43,960 bases of DNA from a virus. The notes beneath the pieces are model-generated. The model had not been told where the DNA came from and made no database searches. It saw only the letters and a list, made by a program, of their open reading frames with translations. Below, one piece after another: positions 26,892 to 34,198 of this stretch (position 1 is its first letter; each line of letters begins with the position of its first letter). The stretch is taken from positions 1 to 43,960 of IMG/VR virus record IMGVR_UViG_3300028794_000183, one strand, 5' to 3'. Position numbers and translations under genes: made by a program.

Positions 26892-27307
26892 AAGCCCCCC
26901 CCCATCCCATTACGCGGCTTTGCGAGCGGAGAGATGGGACCGGTATTCAATGGGGGAGCCGTGGACTTTTGACCCCCCCCTACCTGGGCGGCGTCTCGGT
27001 GCCAGGGGTGCGCCAGGTCGAGCGGGCGGCCGTCGCGGCCAGCGCCGCGCATCAGGCCGCTGGCGTTGCGCTCCTGCGCCTGCTTGTGGCCGTCGTGGCA
27101 GTGCTTGCACAGCGACTGGAGATTGCCCGGGTCGCGGAATAGGTCGCGGTCGCCGCGGTGCGCCTTGATGTGATCGACCACGCCGGCAGCCACCATCTGC
27201 CCGAGCGCGAAGCACAGGCGGCACAACGGCTGCAGGCGAAGCTGCGCCTTGCGCAGGCCTCGCCATTCGGCGGTGTTGTAGAGGTGGTGGTACTCGGCTG
27301 ATGCCAC
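26888..27307 (-). CDS. HNH endonuclease adjacent to terminase
   Basis: A 139-residue HNH nuclease with YNTAEWRGLRKAQL at the start, the zinc Cys pair CRLC, and the core VDHIKAHRGD ... NLQSLCKHCHDGHK. Such HNH proteins next to P27-type terminases take part in specific DNA cleavage during cos packaging in HK97-like phages. The C-terminal third is low in structure and Gly/Pro rich. A G-rich run and several poly-C/poly-G tracts lie close by. Confidence 0.88.
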   Translation of the reverse strand: MASAEYHHLYNTAEWRGLRKAQLRLQPLCRLCFALGQMVAAGVVDHIKAHRGDRDLFRDPGNLQSLCKHCHDGHKQAQERNASGLMRGAGRDGRPLDLAHPWHRDAAQVGGGQKSTAPPLNTGPISPLAKPRNGMGGGL

Positions 27308-27424
27308 GGATGTGATCCCCAGAAGGACCGACGCCCGACAGCTCTGCAGCCATCGGGCGTCGTGTGCGCTGGGTCCGGCTCTCAGACACCAATACCCAGC
27401 GTGCCGGAAATGTAGCGAAAAGAG

Positions 27425-27880
27425 CTATGGAGTAGAACGGGGGGGGGTCTCGCCTGATGATGCAGACCCCGGGCGCGCCAGCGCCTGCAGCGTCTCCACG
27501 CGCGCCCTGGCCGCCTTCCTGCTCGCCTGGAGGTCCATGATGTAGTCACCGATCACGCGGTGCGCTTGAGCCACCCGAGCCTTGAGCGTTGATAGCGCGC
27601 ATCCAGCCGCGTCCGCTCGGGCCTGCAGGCCACCCGGGTGGACGTACCACACATACACGGCAAGCCGATCCGTTGACACCAGCGTATTGATCGCCGCGTC
27701 CGTGTCCGTCGCCTCCACATCGCTGATCGGCACAACCGCCTCAACGTACCCGCGCCGGCTCTCGCCCGCACTCAGCAGGTCGACGGCGGCATACCCCAAG
27801 CACCCATCACCGCCATGTGCCAGGCGCCACCGGGCCCAGTTCTGAAGTCGCAATTCAACCCATTCGATTTTCGCCATCAC
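27425..27880 (-). CDS. Antiterminator Q-like / sigma-like HTH protein
   Basis: A 151-residue protein with IEWVELRLQNWARWRL near the start and a C-terminal helix-turn-helix-like region (ALSTLKARVAQAHRVIGDYI), the layout of small Q-like antiterminators found between replication and late genes in proteobacterial prophages. It is placed immediately before the packaging genes, where a late-gene activator belongs. The ATG overlaps the DnaB stop by 4 bp. The assignment rests on position and general resemblance. Confidence 0.55.
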   Translation of the reverse strand: MMAKIEWVELRLQNWARWRLAHGGDGCLGYAAVDLLSAGESRRGYVEAVVPISDVEATDTDAAINTLVSTDRLAVYVWYVHPGGLQARADAAGCALSTLKARVAQAHRVIGDYIMDLQASRKAARARVETLQALARPGSASSGETPPRSTP

Positions 27881-29202
27881 CTCACCTTTGCCTGGCGCCG
27901 GGGCGCCAATCCCACCCAGTCGCCGAAGCGCTGGTAGGCACCGTCAAAAAACAGATTGATCGTGGCCGTGGGCCCGTTCTTTTGTTTGCACAGGTGCATT
28001 TCCGCCCAATGCTGGTTTTCATCGGTTGGCTTGCGCATGTACTCACGGTAGAGAAGTCCGATCGTGTCGGCCGCGCCCTCGATGTCGCCGCTGTCGCGCA
28101 AGTCCCCCATCTGTGGCGGCCCATTGCGTTCGTCGGCCTCGCGCTTGAGCTGGCTCAGCAGGACCACCCACACGTCTAGCTCTTTCGCCAGGCGCTTCAG
28201 CCCGTTGGCAATGCGGCCCAGGCCGATGCTTCGGTTCTCGCCGCCGTCGTCCATCAGCTGCAGGTAGTCGACGATCAGCACATCCAAACGTCCGGACCGC
28301 CGGCGGACCTGCTGGGCCTTGCGGCGCACATCGGCCAGCACCAGCCCGGTTTGATCGTCCAGCGCCAGGTGCAGGGGCATCAACGCGTCCAGGCCGTTGC
28401 TCACACCCTCCCACAGGCTCGCACTCGCCTTCATCGGATTGCGGATGTCCGCCAGGTTCACGCCGCCGGCCGCCGCCACCAGCCGCGCCGCGGCGCTCAG
28501 CAGACTGTCCTCCTGCGACAGCAGCAGCACCTGATAGTCGACGCCCAGCGACCGGCATAGCTGCAGCACGAACGCCGTTTTCCCCATGCTCGGCCGCGCG
28601 CCGACCACCCACAGCTCACCACGCCGGCCACCACCCGCGGTGACATGATCCAGGTCGACCAAGCCCATGGGCAATGTCCGGACCTCACCCGCCGCGCGGG
28701 CCTGCAAGTCGTCGATGAATGCCACCAACACCCGGTCCAGTTCCACCGGCTCGCGCGCGGCCGTGCCTGACTGCGCCAGGGACAGCAGCGCCGTCGTCGC
28801 ATCGCCCAGCACTTGGCTGAGCGGCGCGGACTGGTCGGTGCCACGCGCAGCGTCGTCCAGCAGCTGGCGCGCTATGCGCATGGCCTGGCGCCGCATGGAG
28901 CGCTCACGCACGATGTCGGCATAGGCCCGGGCCGCGCTCGCGCTCGGCACGCTCTGCGCCAGCGCGTTGAGATACGCCAGGTCGCCGCGCATGCGGTCGT
29001 ACACCGTCACCACGTCGGCCAGCTTGTTGGCCGTCAGCAGGCCGACGATGGTGCTGTAGATCGTCGAGTGCTCGGCCAGGTAGAAGTCCGTCGGCCGGAG
29101 CCGCGTGCCCACCTCATCGAATGCGGCGTTGTCCATCAGCAGCGCGCCCAGCACGCTCTGCTCCGCCTCCACGCTGTGCGGTGGCGTGACCGGCTCAGCC
29201 AT
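27877..29202 (-). CDS. dnaB: Replicative DNA helicase, DnaB family
   Basis: A 441-residue hexameric helicase. The N-terminal domain has PPHSVEAEQSVLGALLMDN, the DnaB signature; the RecA-like domain has Walker A GARPSMGKT at 201-209, Walker B LDVLIVDYLQLM, and the later QLKREADERNGPPQMGDLRD motif. It would drive phage DNA replication. The ATG at 29202 overlaps the upstream stop by 8 bp (ATGGCTGA), so the frame's earlier start is unlikely. No primase or initiator of a known type is adjacent. Confidence 0.92.
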   Translation of the reverse strand: MAEPVTPPHSVEAEQSVLGALLMDNAAFDEVGTRLRPTDFYLAEHSTIYSTIVGLLTANKLADVVTVYDRMRGDLAYLNALAQSVPSASAARAYADIVRERSMRRQAMRIARQLLDDAARGTDQSAPLSQVLGDATTALLSLAQSGTAAREPVELDRVLVAFIDDLQARAAGEVRTLPMGLVDLDHVTAGGGRRGELWVVGARPSMGKTAFVLQLCRSLGVDYQVLLLSQEDSLLSAAARLVAAAGGVNLADIRNPMKASASLWEGVSNGLDALMPLHLALDDQTGLVLADVRRKAQQVRRRSGRLDVLIVDYLQLMDDGGENRSIGLGRIANGLKRLAKELDVWVVLLSQLKREADERNGPPQMGDLRDSGDIEGAADTIGLLYREYMRKPTDENQHWAEMHLCKQKNGPTATINLFFDGAYQRFGDWVGLAPRRQAKVR

Positions 29203-29674
29203 GCCGCCGCGTCCGCCCCGCACGTTCGTCCGCCAGGGCCAGCACCCGCGCCCGGAAGGCCAATGAGCGCGCCACGTCTTCGGGCGTCGCTTCTGCAGCC
29301 ACCGTCAGCAGCACAGCCGGATCCACCAGCTCCGATGCCGCCTCATCCCGCAGTTGCGCACCACGCTCGGCGAAACGCTCGATGTTGGCCTCATCGCGCA
29401 GGATCCATTCCGGCGTCGTGAAAATGCCGCCCTGTTCCAGCACCCATGCATCGGCCGCAGCGCCCTCGAACGCCTGCATCAGCACGTCCTCGTCGAACAC
29501 GGTCAGCCACATCTCCAGTAGCTGCCGGCGCTTCGGCCCGAGGCCGCAGCGAGCCACCACCTTGTCGAACACGAGCACCGCGTGCTGATGCAGCCGCATG
29601 ACCGGCGAAATCGCCGCCGCGGTTTGCGGCGTGGGCCCCTTTATGAGCTTCAGCTGTCTGTACGTACCAACCAT
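29195..29674 (-). CDS. Unknown protein upstream of DnaB
   Basis: A 159-residue, mostly helical protein of unknown family. It starts with an ATG preceded by a strong AGGAGG ribosome site and is translationally coupled to dnaB. Position suggests a helicase loader or replication accessory protein, but I see no ATPase motif or HTH. It is rich in Ala, Glu and Leu. Confidence 0.65.
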   Translation of the reverse strand: MVGTYRQLKLIKGPTPQTAAAISPVMRLHQHAVLVFDKVVARCGLGPKRRQLLEMWLTVFDEDVLMQAFEGAAADAWVLEQGGIFTTPEWILRDEANIERFAERGAQLRDEAASELVDPAVLLTVAAEATPEDVARSLAFRARVLALADERAGRTRRHG

Positions 29675-30001
29675 ACCTGCCTCCTATGTCATTGGGCTGC
29701 CGGGGCCCCGGGTTCCGGGCGAAGGGAGGCCCCTACCCGCGCGAACGCAGGTTGGGCCTCTCCTGCAGCCGTACGCCCCTGGGACAACGCTGCATCGGCC
29801 CGCGCGGTGATGCCCACGCGAGCTGGGGTCGACTACCCTGTACATCCAGGTCTGGCCGCGCTCGACCCTGCGGCGCGCTGAGCGGTGTGGCCACGTCCTA
29901 CCGCCCAAAAAACACAGTCGCGCGCGGACCGAGACCCCCGCCCGGTGTTAGCAGGCGGTGCGACGCATGACGCGAGACTGATAGAGACTCAACCGTTGCC
30001 T
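29675..30001. other. Non-coding gap of 327 bp upstream of the dnaB operon
   Basis: Contains the strong ribosome site of the gene at 29195-29674 and GC-rich palindromic stretches near 29700-29725 (CCGGGGCCCCGG-like). No coding frame with credible composition is visible. It is a plausible place for a promoter or replication origin, but I see no iterons. Confidence 0.4.
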
Positions 30002-30322
30002 CTAGGTCATGGCGTTGCCCCCCTGCAGCGCCTGCGACAGCAGGTCGAGAGCGGACTGATACGGCGGCGCCGCCAAGGGGTGGCCGGCGGGCGCATAGGC
30101 CCGCAATCTGCGCGACACACCGGGTACGCGCACCAGCTCCAGCGGGACCAGCTCGCCCGCGGCCGCCATGTTCTTTACCGCATACTTGGCGGCCGCCCGG
30201 CCAATGCACTGCGGCACGAGCTGTGCCGCAATGTCGCGCCAGGTCACGCCGCGGTTCAAAGCGCTGACCTGATCCCAGGCCGCGCGGCGCGCCGCCTCCC
30301 GAATCTCACCAGGCGGCCTCAT
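30002..30322 (-). CDS. Small DNA-binding-like phage protein
   Basis: A 106-residue basic protein that opens MRPPGEIREAARRAAWDQV and includes VTWRDIAAQLVPQCIGRAAA, followed by AKYAVKNMAAAGELV, a pattern like a winged helix. It may regulate or assist replication. The ATG at 30322 overlaps the preceding stop by 4 bp. Confidence 0.6.
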   Translation of the reverse strand: MRPPGEIREAARRAAWDQVSALNRGVTWRDIAAQLVPQCIGRAAAKYAVKNMAAAGELVPLELVRVPGVSRRLRAYAPAGHPLAAPPYQSALDLLSQALQGGNAMT

Positions 30323-30651
30323 GGACCCCAGCTCCTGCGCCCGAGCGGACGCGCCATTTCGCGTTGCATGGCACGCCATACCTGCTCCAGGCCGCATCGC
30401 ATCCATGGCTGACCATTGCGCGACACGCACCACCGGCGCACGTCACGGGGATCGGCCTCGAAGTGCAGATCCCATACCACGCCGTACGCCTCCCACTGCC
30501 AAACGAATGGCTTGCGCAAATCGACGCGCGGGCCGATTTCTCTCGCCATGCGATTGGCCGATCGGGCCGCCTGGGCGGCGGCTTGCTGCCGCCGCTCCGA
30601 CGCTGCGTCACGGCGTGCGCGGCGGGCTATGAATGCTGCGGAACTATGCAT
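30319..30651 (-). CDS. Small basic phage protein, first gene after the cassette array
   Basis: A 110-residue protein with an Ala/Arg-rich helical N-terminus (RRARRDAASERRQQAAAQAA) and a Trp-rich second half (FVWQWEAYGVVWDLHFEADP). No family recognised. Its ATG lies inside the degenerate attC-like site that ends the cassette array, as for several cassette genes. Confidence 0.6.
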   Translation of the reverse strand: MHSSAAFIARRARRDAASERRQQAAAQAARSANRMAREIGPRVDLRKPFVWQWEAYGVVWDLHFEADPRDVRRWCVSRNGQPWMRCGLEQVWRAMQREMARPLGRRSWGP

Positions 30652-30686
30652 GATTCGTTAACGAGAGGTCGATAACACTGTTAGGT
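30638..30686 (+). repeat. Degenerate attC or attI-like left boundary of the array
   Basis: The R' end GTTAGGT at 30680-30686 and inner boxes ATTCGTTAACGA / TCGATAACACT are attC-like, but the R'' box (GCGGAAC) fits poorly. It marks the start of the first cassette. Confidence 0.55.
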
Positions 30687-30687
30687 T

Positions 30688-30855
30688 TCATCGGCTACGC
30701 CTCTTGCGGGCCAAAGCTGCAACAAGCCACGCCTTGCCACCGCGCGCCTCGTATTCCGCCCGCTGCGCCTTCGTCACGCGCTCGCGGATCATTTCCGTCT
30801 GCGCCGCATCTGGCGGCAGGGCCGGGCGGCCCCGCTTCTTTGCTGGCTCTGTCAC
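30688..30855 (-). CDS. Cassette Z gene 2: small DNA-binding-like (RHH-type) protein
   Basis: A 55-residue basic protein read from a GTG at 30855 that overlaps the upstream stop (GTGA). It starts with KKRGRPALPPDA and continues with ERVTKAQRAEYEARGGKAWL, a pattern like small ribbon-helix-helix antitoxin or repressor proteins. It ends next to the GTTAGGT cassette boundary. A similar opening (MGRPPLPDGEG) occurs in cassette H. Confidence 0.55.
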   Translation of the reverse strand: MTEPAKKRGRPALPPDAAQTEMIRERVTKAQRAEYEARGGKAWLVAALARKRRSR

Positions 30856-31052
30856 AGCGCCGATACAGCAGCATCGCGCGCCACATACAGGCACTTCATG
30901 TCTTCGAGCGTTACCTTGGCGTTCCGCAGCGCGTAGTTGCTTTCCGGCAAGTCGCTCTTGGCAGCCTGGTTGTAGAGGCTACCCAGCGCCGTCAGCAGCC
31001 GGTCGCGCTCTGCAACCAGCTTCGCGTACTCGGCGTTTGTGATCTGGACCAT
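30852..31052 (-). CDS. Cassette Z gene 1: small helical protein
   Basis: A 66-residue protein starting MVQITNAEYAKLVAERDRLL with a GAAGGAG ribosome site seven bases upstream. The sequence is a probable coiled coil. No known family. It is the first of two genes in cassette Z, which thus carries an overlapping gene pair, and it is preceded by the TGTGGCACA repeats and an AT-rich stretch that could hold a cassette-borne promoter. Confidence 0.6.
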   Translation of the reverse strand: MVQITNAEYAKLVAERDRLLTALGSLYNQAAKSDLPESNYALRNAKVTLEDMKCLYVARDAAVSAL

Positions 31053-31093
31053 TCTTCTGCTCCTTCTGCCGCACCGTGCCGCAGTGCATATAG

Positions 31094-31138
31094 TGTGGCA
31101 CAACAAACAGTTGAGGCGCAAGCTATATTTGTGGCACA
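31094..31138. promoter_or_regulatory. Two TGTGGCACA palindromic repeats upstream of cassette Z genes
   Basis: TGTGGCACA occurs at 31094-31102 and 31130-31138, 36 bp apart on the same strand, each a near-perfect 9 bp palindrome flanked by an AT-rich step. They lie between the start of the 66-residue gene and attC A. Possible operator pair, for example for the small DNA-binding protein encoded in the same cassette. Confidence 0.4.
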
Positions 31139-31141
31139 TGA

Positions 31142-31199
31142 ACCTAACTGATCGTTCAAGGCGACGGCCTACGGCCGCGCCTTAACTCTAACGTTGGGC
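31142..31199 (+). repeat. attC site A
   Basis: 58 bp: R'' ACCTAAC, L'' TGATCGTTCAAGGCGA, short palindromic spacer, L' CGCCTTAACTCTAAC, R' GTTGGGC. The extra base in L'' relative to L' gives the plus orientation. Its R'' matches the start of cassette Z (GTTAGGTT). Confidence 0.9.
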
Positions 31200-31402
31200 G
31201 GCTTGCTGTTCGCCAAGTGCTGTCGGTACGCCACCTCACATGGCGGGCACTGAACGAAACGCTTGTTGAACTCGGCGAACGGCGTTGCCAAGAGCCAACC
31301 TCTACCGTTGCAATCAGCACATGCCGACCATCGGTAGATCGGGTCGTCGGTGCCTGCGCGAATCGTCCGCGCTTCCTTCAGTTCTGGGATCTCGAAATAC
31401 AC
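31169..31402 (-). CDS. Cassette A: small zinc-ribbon-like protein
   Basis: A 77-residue protein read from a GTG with AAGGA eight bases upstream. It has two Cys pairs (CADCNGRGWLL and CPPCEVAY) that should bind one zinc ion. No enzyme motif. The last ten residues (PPNVRVKARP) are encoded by attC site A itself, so the cassette boundary has become part of the protein. Confidence 0.65.
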   Translation of the reverse strand: MYFEIPELKEARTIRAGTDDPIYRWSACADCNGRGWLLATPFAEFNKRFVQCPPCEVAYRQHLANSKPPNVRVKARP

Positions 31403-31436
31403 GGCGTTCGTCCTTCCGTAGCTTCGTCCACCAGCC

Positions 31437-31523
31437 GCCCAACAGGCCCATCGAGCAGAGCGCCAACGGCTGGCGCGCTTCGTTCAGTCTTTGCCCGGCG
31501 CCTGCTCATGGGCAGCGTTAGGC
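31437..31523 (+). repeat. attC site B
   Basis: 87 bp: R'' GCCCAAC, R' GTTAGGC, with paired arms AGGCCCATCGAGCAGAGCGC and GGCGCCTGCTCATGGGCAGC. R'' and flank match the start of cassette A over 10 bp (GTTGGGCGGC). Confidence 0.85.
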
Positions 31524-31898
31524 CTCTTGGTGGTACGCGAACTCAAGGCGCGTCACCACCGTGTCGGGTGTGCAGCCCTTGTGGGTTGCACAAAACATAG
31601 CCACAAAGGCGCTGGGCCAGCGGTAGTCCGGGTGCGCGCCGAAGCCCTCCAGCTCGCACTCGCGGAAACCGTAGTCCAGGTCATCCAGCATGGCGCGCAG
31701 CGGCTCGCGGCGCACGCTCACGATGGTCAGCGGGTCACGCAGCACGTCCAGCTTTTCGCCCGGCCGCAGGCCCATGCACTTGCGCACCGGACGCAATTGC
31801 TGGCCCGGCTTGGCGTGCAGCCAACCGAGGCGCCGTGTCACGGTCTTGGTGCCCTCCATGATCGGCGTCGTCGTTAGGGCAAAGCTCATGTTTCGCAT
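31518..31898 (-). CDS. Cassette B: ASCH-like domain protein
   Basis: A 126-residue protein with the ASCH/PUA-like pattern: SFALTTTPIMEGTKTVTRRLGW at the start (lysine/arginine-rich TKTVTRR core), a GEKLDVLRDPLTIVSV beta segment and FVAMFCATHKGC near the end. ASCH domains bind RNA or modified nucleotides; the same kind of protein is common in phages. The stop codon TAA lies inside the GTTAGGC end of attC B. Confidence 0.75.
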   Translation of the reverse strand: MRNMSFALTTTPIMEGTKTVTRRLGWLHAKPGQQLRPVRKCMGLRPGEKLDVLRDPLTIVSVRREPLRAMLDDLDYGFRECELEGFGAHPDYRWPSAFVAMFCATHKGCTPDTVVTRLEFAYHQEA

Positions 31899-31923
31899 AG
31901 GTTCTCTCGCTTCGGATGCAGAG

Positions 31924-31987
31924 GCATAACTACTCGCTCAAGCGGGACTGGCCCTGGCGGGCCAGCCCCTTAGCTCGCACGTTAGGG
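31924..31987 (+). repeat. attC site C
   Basis: 64 bp: R'' GCATAAC, R' GTTAGGG, arms TACTCGCTCAAGCGGGACTGG and CCAGCCCCTTAGCTCGCAC. Its R'' matches the start of cassette B at 10 of 11 positions. Confidence 0.85.
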
Positions 31988-31997
31988 CGCAATACCA

Positions 31998-32435
31998 TCA
32001 GGTACGGTCGCCCGCACCTGCTGGGTCACGTTGGTTCCACTCTCCGCGCAGTTTGTACGCGCGGTTCCTGCATTCCCGGCACATATCAGGTGCCGCCGTG
32101 CCAAGCCAGCGGAACACCTTTGTTCGGTGCTCGTAGTTGCCGCAGTCGCATCGCACAACCCATCTGGCGCTTTGGTTCTGGCTTCCTTGGTCTGCGGCAT
32201 AGCCAACAATCACCATGCGGTCGCGGCGCTTGCCAGGCAACTCCCGCAGTTCTGGCCGGCTGTTTGCTGCCACCCACGGAATCGGCGCTGTAGCCAGCAC
32301 CGCGTCCACGGGCGTCAGGTGCGGCGCCTCCTTCGGCATCGGGCGCCACAAGTGCTCAGGTTTCGCGGCGCGCACCACGCGGGCGGCCACACGGTCAATT
32401 GGCAGCGGGTTCTGCAGCAGTTTCTCTCGGTCCAT
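31998..32435 (-). CDS. Cassette C: unknown protein with Cys-rich zinc ribbon
   Basis: A 145-residue protein with a GAGGA ribosome site seven bases before its ATG. The C-terminal half has CDCGNYEHRTKVF ... MCRECRNRAY, four cysteines arranged as a zinc ribbon; the N-terminal half (IDRVAARVVRAAKPEHLW) is basic. Such proteins occur in phage early regions, function unknown; nucleic-acid binding is likely. Confidence 0.65.
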   Translation of the reverse strand: MDREKLLQNPLPIDRVAARVVRAAKPEHLWRPMPKEAPHLTPVDAVLATAPIPWVAANSRPELRELPGKRRDRMVIVGYAADQGSQNQSARWVVRCDCGNYEHRTKVFRWLGTAAPDMCRECRNRAYKLRGEWNQRDPAGAGDRT

Positions 32436-32454
32436 GCGGAGTCCTCGCGTTGCG

Positions 32455-32556
32455 CCCTAACCACTCGCTCAAGGCGAGGTCAAACGGCGGGTTGCACTGT
32501 CTTGTTCCTCGGGCTTCAGCGGCGCCGTTTGCCCCGCCTTAGCTCGAACGTTAGAA
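32455..32556 (+). repeat. attC site D
   Basis: 102 bp: R'' CCCTAAC (preceded by G), R' GTTAGAA, arms CACTCGCTCAAGGCGAGG and CCCGCCTTAGCTCGAAC, long spacer with CAAACGGCG / CGCCGTTTG pairing. Matches the start of cassette C over 12 bp (GTTAGGGCGCAA). Confidence 0.88.
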
Positions 32557-32942
32557 GGCATTGCGCGCTCGAAGTGAAACACCACTTGCGCACCTGTTTC
32601 TGCTACCAACCCGAAGCGCATCGCATGCCTATACGTTGGCTGGTTTCGCGCCAACACGCCGGGTGCGTTTGCCAACTTTTGCCGCCACGCCTCAAGAGGC
32701 CACGAGTGCTTGTCGATGTTGCAAGGCGGGCAAGCCGGCATCAGGTTCTCGATGCGGTCGTTCTCTGGCCTATCGAAACCACCTGTCGCCACAACGCCTT
32801 TGCCATGCACGTAGGCCAGGCTGCGCACAACTGCCTCGACGTGATCGGCATGCCAGCGCGCGCCGAGTTCGTTGCCACAGTAAGCGCATCGGCCGCCAAA
32901 CTTCATACGCAGCGTCTCGCGTTGTTGCTTCGTCAACTTCAT
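32469..32942 (-). CDS. Cassette D: HNH endonuclease
   Basis: A 157-residue HNH nuclease that starts MKLTKQQRETLRMKFGGRCA. Zinc pairs CAYC and CPPC flank the core ARWHADHVEAVV and RIENLMPACPPCNIDKHSW. It is a free-standing nuclease unrelated to the terminase-associated HNH at 26888-27307. The final 20 or so residues, after FHFERAMPSNVR, run into attC D. HNH genes inside cassettes could be homing or anti-competitor enzymes; this is inference. Confidence 0.8.
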   Translation of the reverse strand: MKLTKQQRETLRMKFGGRCAYCGNELGARWHADHVEAVVRSLAYVHGKGVVATGGFDRPENDRIENLMPACPPCNIDKHSWPLEAWRQKLANAPGVLARNQPTYRHAMRFGLVAETGAQVVFHFERAMPSNVRAKAGQTAPLKPEEQDSATRRLTSP

Positions 32943-32968
32943 CTGTTCGTGCCTTCGTTCGTCGTGCC

Positions 32969-33028
32969 TTCTAACCCGGGCTTCGAGCGGACTTGCCTTC
33001 GGCAAGCCGCTCAAGTCCCACGTTAGGC
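32969..33028 (+). repeat. attC site E
   Basis: 60 bp: R'' TTCTAAC, R' GTTAGGC, arms CGGGCTTCGAGCGGACTTGCC and GGCAAGCCGCTCAAGTCCCAC. Matches the start of cassette D over 11 bp (GTTAGAAGGCA). Confidence 0.9.
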
Positions 33029-33436
33029 GTCAAGTGCTTCCATCAGAATCTTCTGTCCGAGCGTCACCGTGAAAGGCAGCGCCTCAGTCATTGCAGCGCG
33101 CAGCCGTTCAATCTCGGCGGCCCCTGCGCGAAGCCGGACTACCGTCCGCCCCTCATCGTTGTCTGTGAGAGGGCTCTTTATGTTGCTCAGCGCTAGCGCA
33201 AACTGGTAGCGTCTATCGGCGTCTTCGCGCATCGCATCCACAAGTTGCGGTCCGGGGCCTTCCATGCCCACGTCAAGCGTGCCGTTGCCAATGTTGATTC
33301 CGGTCAGAAGCGGGTCGGTGATCGTTGCCACCAGCCGCGCGTTTTCTTCACGCAGTTGTCGCACCGCGCGCCACGGGTTCAGCAGCGAAAGCGCCGCCAG
33401 CTTCGCGCGCAGTAGCCAGTAGTTCAGTCTTTGCAT
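33023..33436 (-). CDS. Cassette E: unknown helical protein
   Basis: A 137-residue protein that opens MQRLNYWLLRAKLAALSLL, possibly a short membrane-proximal helix, followed by a coiled-coil-like stretch (AVRQLREENARLVATI) and a mixed C-terminal part with RVVRLRAGAAEIERLRAAMT-like heptads. No family recognised. Its TAA stop is inside the R' end of attC E. Confidence 0.65.
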   Translation of the reverse strand: MQRLNYWLLRAKLAALSLLNPWRAVRQLREENARLVATITDPLLTGINIGNGTLDVGMEGPGPQLVDAMREDADRRYQFALALSNIKSPLTDNDEGRTVVRLRAGAAEIERLRAAMTEALPFTVTLGQKILMEALDA

Positions 33437-33466
33437 GTCTGCTTTCTCTCGTTTCTCAACCCCGAC

Positions 33467-33518
33467 GCCTAACCCTTCCTTCAACCGGACCTTCGGCCGG
33501 TTAAGTCAAACGTTGGGC
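33467..33518 (+). repeat. attC site F
   Basis: 52 bp, the shortest and cleanest site: R'' GCCTAAC, L'' CCTTCCTTCAACCGGA, L' CCGGTTAAGTCAAAC, R' GTTGGGC. Matches the start of cassette E over 10 bp (GTTAGGCGTC). Confidence 0.93.
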
Positions 33519-34165
33519 CGCACTTTGCAGCGTCGTGCCAGCTCCACCAGCCATAAAGCCAGCTCGGGCGGCGTGTGTTCGCGTTCGGCCTTGCTGATCT
33601 CGGGCCTGTCGGTGTTGCGGCTGCCGTCGCGGCGCCGGCCGCTGGTGCCGCACACGGCCGGCGCATCGCCCAGCGTCAGCGGCATGTCGGGTATGTCTCG
33701 CGGCTCACACCCGACGATGTACAAGCGCGTGGCCTTGTTCGCGCGGTGTCCCCATGCGTGCTGAGTTATCGGCAGCGTCCACCCGCCGAACCCGTCGCGC
33801 TGGCTTGGCTCAGGTAGTCTCTGCGCCGGCCACAGCGTGCTGGCCCGCTGGGTGCTCAAGCACGCCGCCGAACTCGCGCACCATCGCCACGGCAGGCGCG
33901 CAAGGTTGCGTTCGTCGGCGCGCGGGCTTGCCATGTGCCGCAGCCTGCCCCAGGCCCTGCAAGGCGGGTGCGCCACCACCGGCCACGGGCCATCGTAGGT
34001 GCGGGCGTCGCGCTCCATGTCGTACACCTCCACGCCTGGGAGCGTCTTGTAGTGACTGTCGGCGCGCGCAAACAACACGGCCACATCCGCGCGGTGCGGC
34101 CCAACACGCAATTCAAGCGGAGGCCCAACGGCATCAGCTTTGGCGGCTTCTTCGTACATGGTCAC
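33506..34165 (-). CDS. Cassette F: phage-type protein of unknown function, internally frame-shifted
   Basis: A 219-codon frame. Conserved-looking parts are DVAVLFARADSHYKTLPGV, WPVVAHPPCRAWGRLRHM, FGGWTLPITQHAWGHRANKA and the C-terminal SKAEREHTPPELALWLVELA, a pattern I associate with uncharacterised phage early proteins. Between 33841 and 33895 the frame reads as low-quality Arg/Ala sequence, while the next frame reads AVAMVREFGGVLEHPAG, which fits the context. Two compensating one-base indels are the simplest reading. The first 21 residues lie inside attC G, and the GTG start overlaps the upstream stop (GTGA). The last residues RPNV come from attC F. Confidence 0.55.
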   Translation of the reverse strand: MTMYEEAAKADAVGPPLELRVGPHRADVAVLFARADSHYKTLPGVEVYDMERDARTYDGPWPVVAHPPCRAWGRLRHMASPRADERNLARLPWRWCASSAACLSTQRASTLWPAQRLPEPSQRDGFGGWTLPITQHAWGHRANKATRLYIVGCEPRDIPDMPLTLGDAPAVCGTSGRRRDGSRNTDRPEISKAEREHTPPELALWLVELARRCKVRPNV

Positions 34166-34198
34166 GCCGTTGGTTCCCGCTTAATTGCAACGTTCGGC
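34099..34198 (+). repeat. attC site G
   Basis: 100 bp: R'' GCCCAAC, R' GTTCGGC, arms ACGCAATTCAAGCGG and CCGCTTAATTGCAAC. Matches the start of cassette F over 12 bp (GTTGGGCCGCAC). The spacer contains the start of one gene and the stop of the other. Confidence 0.92.

Noticed and set aside
29675-30001. attC-like element around GTGTTAGCAGG
   Set aside because: Only a single GTTAG core; no paired RYYYAAC or inner boxes.
31217-31600. Plus-strand frame in the direction of attC polarity across cassettes A and B
   Set aside because: It crosses attC B and overlaps two better minus-strand genes; its tail is translation of the attC site. No plus-strand ORF in the array is convincing.
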